A program made the position numbers and the translations under genes. This document shows positions 58,341 to 64,000 of a DNA stretch of 64,000 nucleotides, piece after piece. Under the pieces are notes generated by a model, which made no database searches, was not told the DNA's origin, and worked only from the letters and a program-made list of their open reading frames with translations. Source of the DNA: Alnus glutinosa. Lineage: Eukaryota; Streptophyta; Magnoliopsida; Fagales; Betulaceae. Each line of letters opens with the position of its first letter. Within the stretch, counting starts at the first letter, position 1. The stretch covers positions 5,399,001 to 5,463,000 of the forward strand of contig NC_084894.1 of assembly GCF_958979055.1 (NCBI RefSeq), in the 5' to 3' direction.

Positions 58341-60640
58341 GTTAACCATGTGTCCAAATGACATGTGGCCATTTGGCGACGTGGTCATATTCCATGTGGC
58401 GAGATGGCCATATGTGATTCAGGCACGTGGCCGAATGGCCACGTAGTACCCGTGCACTTGGTCAGTCGGCCACATGTTCTAGCCACGTGGAATCGGGGCA
58501 CGAGGTGATGTGGCCACGTGCCCTAATTCCATGTGCCCATGTGGCGACGTGTGTTAATTCCACGTGACCATGTGGCTATGTGCACAAATACCACGTGTCC
58601 ATCTCGCCACGTGGTCAGTGTTCCACGTTGCTGAAACATTCAGCGACGCGGCCATCTAGACCACATGACGATATGGCCATGTGGCTACAATAATGGGTAT
58701 TGTAGCCACGTGGCGAATTGCATGATTTTTTGTAGTTTTAGTTTCGTGGCTATTTTAGCAGCGTGGCTTATTTGCCACGTGGCTAACTGATGACGTGGCA
58801 ATAATCCACGTTACTAATTGGCGATGTGGAAAATTCCACGTCACTAATTGGCTATATGGTAAAAATTCACGTGGCTAATTACCTATGCAAAACATTTTGC
58901 TACGTGATAATTATCCACGTGGTCAATTCGCGACATGGGTAATCTACCACATGGCGGTCGATTCTGATATCATTTGTAATGTATTTTCTTGAACCAAGGT
59001 ATAATTGGATTGATATTTGAAATTTATGATGAATGAGGTAGTGGAATGAAATATGGAACGAAGGAATTTTTTTTTTTTTTTTTTAGTTTAATTGAATAAG
59101 AAAACAGTTACAAGAGAGAATTCTTCCCACTTTTGATCCGAAAGGAAGAAATTGATGATCCTAAGATCGAAAAATGAGATAAACTTCCCAACAACAAACC
59201 CAACACAAACTAAAACAGTATGAAAATAATTAGGAAATGAAACAAAGAATAAATTGAACTAAATTCATTCCGAATAGTTTCTTCGATGAATCCAACAAAC
59301 TTGCAATGGGCTTTTATATGTATAAAAAAGAGAAGATCGACCCAACCCGGCCAATAAGCTAACTATCCAACCCCTACGAAAAAAACCTAAACCATTTTTT
59401 TTTCTCAAATATATATATATATATATATATATTTATTCTTTTTGCATTCCTCTCGATTATGTTAATTAAAAAAAAAAAAAAAAAAACACTTATAAGTTTT
59501 TTAAAAATTACAACAGTTAGCCACGTGGCCAAATGACACGTGGCCATTTGGCGACGTGGTCATATTGCATGTGGCAAGATGGCCATATGTGACTCAGGCA
59601 CGTGGTTGAATGGCCACGTGGTACCTGTGCACGTGGTCAGTCGGCCACATGTTCTAGCCACGTGGCTAGATGTGGCCATGTGGAATCGGGGCACGAGGTG
59701 ATGTGGCCACGTGCCCTAATTCCATGTGCCCATGTGGCGACGTGTGTTAATTCCACGTGACCATGTGGCTATGTGCACAAATACCACGTGGTCAGTGTTC
59801 CACGTTGCTGAAACATTCCGCGACACGGCCATCTAGACCATGTGACGATATGGCCATGTGGCTACAATAATGGGTATTGTAGCCACGTGACGAATTGCAT
59901 GATTTTTTGTAGTTTTAGTTTCGTGGCTATTTTAGCCGCGTGACTTATTTGCCACGTGGCTAACTGACGACGTGGCAATAATCCACGTGGCTAATTGGCG
60001 ATGTGGTAAATTTCACGTCACTAATTGGCGATATGGTAAAAATTCATGTGGCTAATTACCTACGCAAAGCATTTTGCTACGTGGTAATTATCTACGTGGT
60101 GAATTCGCGACATGGGAAATCTACCACATGGCGGTCGATTCTGATATCATTTGTCTGTATTTTCTTGAACCAAGGTATAATTGGATTGATATTTGAAATT
60201 TATGATGAATGAGGTAGTGGAATGAAATATGGAACGAAGGATTTTTTTTATATTTTATTTAATTGAATAAGAAAAGGGTTACAAGAGAGAATTCTTCCCA
60301 CTTTTGATCCGAAAGGAAGAAATTGATGATCCTAAGAATGAAAAATGAGATAAACTTCCCAACACAAACTAAAACAGTATGAAAATAATTAGGAAATGAA
60401 ATAACGAATAAATTGAACTAAATTCATTCCGAATAGTTTCTTCGATGAATCCAACAAACTTGCAATGGGCTTTTATATGTATAAAAAAGAGAAGATCGAC
60501 CCAGCCCGGCCAATAAGCTAACTATCCAACCCCTAAGAAAAAAAACCTAAACCATTTTTTTTTCTCAAATATATAAATATTTTTATTCTTTTTGCATTCC
60601 TCTCGATTATGTTAATTAAAAAAAAAAAAACAAAAAAAAA
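58300..60640. repeat. Tandem duplication of the CACTA right end plus flank, period about 1175 bp
   Basis: Unit 1 (58300-59474) and unit 2 (59475-60640) share the CCACGTGG array, the terminus TGCATGATTTTTTGTAGT, the flank TTAGTTTCGTGGCTATTTTA, a second CACGTGG-rich block, and the AT-rich tail ending GCATTCCTCTCGATTATGTT. The flank block is also CCACGTGG-rich, so the CACTA element had landed in a related element. Differences are a few substitutions and small indels, indicating a fairly recent duplication. Confidence 0.9.
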
Positions 60641-61005
60641 AAAAAAAACAAAAAAACAAAAAAAAAAACAGTATTTTCGATTATGTTATTTTATATTTTT
60701 TTATTCTCATTTACCAAAATATACAGCCCAAAGAGTTCCGCAGGTGACGTATTATTATTGATATTATAGCTATAATGGTATTAATAACAAGTTAAGAACC
60801 CACCGAAATACAGAAATGACAACTTAATTGTTTTCTTGTCTTTTCTTCTATTTTCTTTTTCTTTTTCTTTTTTGCCAAGAAATTGATAATCATCATTAGT
60901 CGGGAGGGCGGCGTTGAAATTCACGTGTTTACGGCATGCATTTCTTTTAAGTTGTAGGGCGTGGAGTTTAATCATTATTGGAAGGAATAGAACGCATGCA
61001 TGGAT

Positions 61006-61221
61006 GTCATGAATTTGGCTAGCTATTTCATGGTTGTTGACCTTTGGCCCTTTCATGGCAGATGACCATTGGCCATGGTCATGAATTTGGCTAGCTATTT
61101 CTTGGTTGTTGACTTTTGGCCCTTTCATGGCTGTTGACCTTTGGGCATGGTCGTGAATTTGGCTAGCTATTTCATGGTTGTTGACCTTTGGCCCTTTCAT
61201 GGCTGTTGACCTTTGGCCATG
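61006..61221. promoter_or_regulatory. 72-bp repeat in three tandem copies upstream of ALMT copy 2, rich in W-box cores
   Basis: Units of exactly 72 bp start at 61006, 61078 and 61150 with GTCATGAATTTGGCTAGCTA or GTCGTGAATTTGG. Across them TTGACC occurs four times and TTGACT once. Copy 1 of the locus has a single unit. The array lies about 1.15-1.37 kb before the ATG. W-boxes bind WRKY factors; regulation here is inferred from motif and position only. Confidence 0.7.
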
Positions 61222-62375
61222 GTTACGTTTCCCACCCAAGCTCTCGCTTGACATAGCTCTGACCTTCACAACCAAGACCGCGCCTCCCTGATAGTCCAGT
61301 CACAGTTCACAGATTTAGAAATTAGATCTAATGCGTAGCTTGTGCCTGCAATCCATTTAAATTATCTAACACGCTCCGAAGTACAAACAAATTAAAGTTG
61401 GAAATTTTTGATGTCCTAAGTTTGGTTGAACCTATTTTGATCCGTGCTTCCGCTGACGACCATCTCTTCTTCAGCTCAGCCGGCACTTTTGATACGATAT
61501 GTAAACTCGACACAAATTCAACACGAAATTAAACGTGTCGAGTTAGAGTTGAGCTATATAATTTTATAAACATGCTTTGACATGACTCGAACCCGGCCTA
61601 ATGACAAACAATTTTTGACATAACCCGTAAACTCGATACGAACCAAAAAAAAAAAAAAGAATGTTAGGGTCGAAGGATTTAACCCGTTTAATTAAATGAG
61701 TCGGGTTATGGTTAACCTATATAATTTTATATCAATGCCTCGATATGACTTGAACCCGATGTGTGAGAATGAATTGCCACTCCTAACTGGCACCAAAACC
61801 ACCTTCCGCTCTTTCGTTAGAATATTAATTAAAATTATTAAACTTAATTACTATTTTCTATCAATTTATCTTTTGGAATAAGTGGTCACTTATCATAGTA
61901 TCATAGAAAAATGTTTTAAGTTCGAGCATTGTCTTCGTAATTAATTCACTTCTTATTTAAATTAAATATTTTTATATTGGATCTCATTTAGCAAGAAAGA
62001 GTTTTAGACTTAAAACTCTATCATTTTTTTTCTTTTTTTTTTTTGGATGATATATTAACAATTATATAAAACCAGCAACCAATTACACAATCTGGCAAAC
62101 CGCTAGAAAAGCAACTCAACTACAGATCGAGAACAAAAGAGTCTCTTTTTTCCTGGCCATCACTTACACGTTGTTCATAACAATTGCGAGTCAGTGACAT
62201 GCATGCAGTGTAGACGTGCCAACCAATTTTCCCGCCTACAAATTAGAGAGGACTGGTTTGTCACAATATATATATATATAGCGTCCAAGCCGTCATCTTC
62301 TTGCACCCTTGTCGGCCTCTTCCCGCATCATTCTCTCTCAACTACTGCAATATTGTTTCCTTTCAAAGCATAGCA
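61222..62375 (+). promoter_or_regulatory. ALMT copy 2 promoter region
   Basis: This includes a GGGTCGGGTT/ACCCG palindromic repeat insertion (61490-61780) that is longer than in copy 1, then conserved sequence. An (AT)n TATA-like tract at 62266-62281 follows GGACTGGTTTGTCACA, about 95 bp before the ATG, as in copy 1. Confidence 0.45.
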
Positions 62376-62937
62376 ATGAATATTGAATCTCTAAGTCATG
62401 AAAATGGTGGACCTTTCACTCGTGCATGGGGATGGCTCAAGGCCTTGCCTGAGAAGTTATGGGCTAAGGCAGTCGATGTTGCAAAGAAGATGAAGAAACT
62501 TGGAGAAGATGATCCAAGAAGAATTATCCATTCGCTAAAAGTAGGACTGGCTCTCACCTTGGTTTCCTTATTCAACTACATCAGACCACTCTATGATGGT
62601 TTTGGTGACAATGCAATATGGGCTGTTCTGACAGTCACTCTTGTCCTCGAGTTTTCTGTTGGTAAGCTTGCAATTTGTTTACAAGAATTCTGATTGATGA
62701 ATTTATTTACTATGAGAAAAACTAATATACAATAGAAAACTTATGACATGGGGCTAACAATTCTGATTTTGGCATTTCCTTTGCCATCTTTTAAAGGAGC
62801 AACATTGGGAAAAGGCTTAAACAGGATGCTGGCAACCTTATCAGGTGGTGCTCTAGGTGTTGGAGTCCATTACCTAGCAACTCTGTTTGGGGAGACAGGA
62901 CAGCCCATAGTAATTGGGTTCTTTGTCTTTATGATAG
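62376..62937 (+). CDS. ALMT: Aluminium-activated malate transporter (ALMT), copy 2, 5' part (exons 1-2)
   Basis: Exons 62376-62661 and 62797-62937 are seen; exon 3 onward lies beyond the window. Exon 1 encodes [20 protein letters not shown], then [20 protein letters not shown] and [17 protein letters not shown]. Exon 2 encodes [20 protein letters not shown] and [11 protein letters not shown], so the first membrane segments are complete. Compared with copy 1 it lacks two residues in the first loop (GDN for FENN) and differs at about 15 positions, with no stop. The predicted function is malate/anion channel. Intron 2 carries a solo LTR (63255-63897), so splicing of a long intron is needed. The start is fixed by colinearity with copy 1. 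Confidence 0.88.
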
Positions 62938-63254
62938 GTACGTACATATGTAACAAGACATTGGCATTATTTAATATTTGGGAAACTACACTTGTCTCTT
63001 CTAATTGACACTTATTTTTTAGTTATCCTAGCTACCAAAACTATAAAATGTAATTACGTGACAATCGACCCCCTCAAACTGTTAAGCACCGTCCATAAAG
63101 ACTCACGGCCAGACCATGAGTCTCTGGTCATTAAGACCCACAATCTGGCCAATTTGAGTAAGGTACGGGTTACATGATGCATTTTTCGTCAAGTTAACAG
63201 AAAATGCTAATAAAATGAACAAATTGGAAGTGTTTGATAATTTGAAAGGGTATA

Positions 63255-63897
63255 TGATGCTGGACAGAATATCGATTATTCTATAAGCTTTTCAAAAGGT
63301 AGTTTACAAGGAAGAAAACAGAAAAATTATCCCAGAATACAGAAACAATCTCTGAATTTCAATGAAAATATCAATAATCAAGAATGTCGAGAAACGCCCA
63401 CAAGCCAGGCTAATATAGCTGAAAATTCGACCTTCAGTAGAATTTTACCAAAAATAGCAAAATCCTAATAACCATAATAAAATGAAATACGGAATAAATT
63501 AAGTAGAATGCCAAAAATCTGGCCCAAATCAGGTTCAAAATCACCTCTAAACAATAAACGAAAAATTACCATTAATGGGAAAAAAAAAATCTAAAATTAC
63601 GTTTTTGGAAAGGAAAACAGCGGATTTTTTGATTTGAAATGAGGCGCACCGAGCATAGCTCGATGGCCACAACGTGCCCGCCGAAGAGAGCTTTCCGAAT
63701 TAGGGTCATATGCGCAAATCGGATACTCGTAGCCAAAGTTATGGCCAAAATATTGCAGCGCACTCGAAAATTGCCCCAATTAAGTCAGATCACGATTTCT
63801 TGTCAATCTTGCGCTGATCCGCCCACCCCAAGTAATTCAACTCCACCAATGTGCAATTTGACAACTCAGCATCGTCTGACTCGGGTCCCTTGCATCA
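63255..63897. mobile_element. Solo LTR in ALMT copy 2 intron 2, 5-bp target duplication GTATA
   Basis: The unit starts TGATGCTGGACAG and ends CCCTTGCATCA (inverted TGATGC/GCATCA). It is flanked by GTATA at 63250-63254 and 63898-63902. The paralogous intron has GGGGTATATTATCACTG uninterrupted at 24213-24229. It is 643 bp with no coding content, and its family is unassigned. Confidence 0.88.
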
Positions 63898-64000
63898 GTA
63901 TATTATCATTGTTTAAAGTTTAATGGGGGCATGATTGCAAATAGTATGAGTACTGTAGTTTTACCTTAATGTTTAGTTCAAAATTTGTCAAACTCATTTG

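Larger units (their letters stand above)
47548..58737. mobile_element. Outer CACTA element (candidate ends, 3-bp duplication TTA)
   Basis: The left end CACTACAAAAAAAG continues to GCAGTTCGCCACGTG. The right end, reverse complemented, is AACTACAAAAAATCATGCAA then TTCGCCACGTGG, so the termini and first subterminal motif correspond apart from C-to-A at the first base. TTA flanks both sides (47545-47547 and 58738-58740). Arrays of CCACGTGGC/CCACGTCGC motifs fill both ends (47575-47920 and 58345-58715), as expected for transposase-binding arrays. The coding unit inside may belong to it or to an inner element with its own CACTA ends (48099-56158). Confidence 0.55.
60668..64000 (+). repeat. ALMT segmental duplication, copy 2 (partner 21842-25584)
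   Basis: It is colinear with copy 1 from AGTATTTTCGATTATGT onward. The last bases (63905-64000: TTTAAAGTTTAATGGGGGCA, TTGTCAAACTCATTTG) match 24231-24319, which lies 25 bp before exon 3 in copy 1, so exon 3 is just beyond the window. Confidence 0.9.

Overview
This is nuclear DNA from a flowering plant, most likely a woody eudicot; a Fagales-type tree is only a guess. The evidence is an AT-rich background, GT-AG introns of eudicot size, a plant-type tRNA-Ala, plant-specific gene families (F-box/kelch, ALMT, 2-oxoglutarate dioxygenase) and plant transposons (CACTA, copia, L1 LINE, MULE-type MITEs). There are no operons, ribosome binding sites or CRISPR arrays.

Layout: (1) 1-13 kb is the gene-rich end: an intronless F-box/kelch gene (565-1842), a tRNA-Ala(UGC) on the minus strand (7013-7085) and a complete 13-exon gene for eIF2B subunit gamma (7255-12824), with a decayed second copy of its last exon just downstream. 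(2) 13-21.7 kb is decayed: a frameshifted 2-oxoglutarate dioxygenase pseudogene, a repeat carrying an ALMT exon fragment, a GRF-zinc-finger pseudogene, a CACTA element with exact ends and target duplication that holds a captured gene fragment, a tRNA-like sequence and a copia gag relic. (3) 21.8-25.6 kb holds a complete six-exon aluminium-activated malate transporter (ALMT) gene. (4) 25.8-38.2 kb is a nest of three copies of a roughly 4 kb LTR. Two of them sit in a duplicated ALMT 3' flank. The third has a perfect 5-bp target duplication and lies inside a copia-type relic. (5) 38.8-44.6 kb is a near full-length but broken L1-type LINE with a 12-bp target duplication. (6) 45.1-46.3 kb is the second copy of the repeat seen at 14.8-16.0 kb. 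(7) 46.4-60.6 kb is CACTA territory: TNP2-like and TnpA-like genes on the minus strand, inner and outer candidate ends, CCACGTGG-rich subterminal arrays, and a tandem duplication of the right end. (8) 60.7-64 kb is a second ALMT locus in the same orientation as the first. Exons 1 and 2 are present and the window ends just before exon 3.

The genes that look functional are the F-box/kelch gene, the eIF2B gamma gene, the tRNA and ALMT copy 1; copy 2 is open as far as it goes. The two ALMT loci are paralogues about 39 kb apart and were separated by transposon growth and segmental duplication. Comparing them gives empty sites that date several insertions. I found no clearly novel biochemical system. 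The most interesting signals are the duplicated terminal exon of eIF2B gamma, a 72-bp promoter repeat rich in W-box cores that is single in one ALMT paralogue and triple in the other, the gene-capturing CACTA element, the ~4 kb LTR family, and the nested CACTA elements. Family assignments rest on recognising protein motifs by eye; no database search was run.
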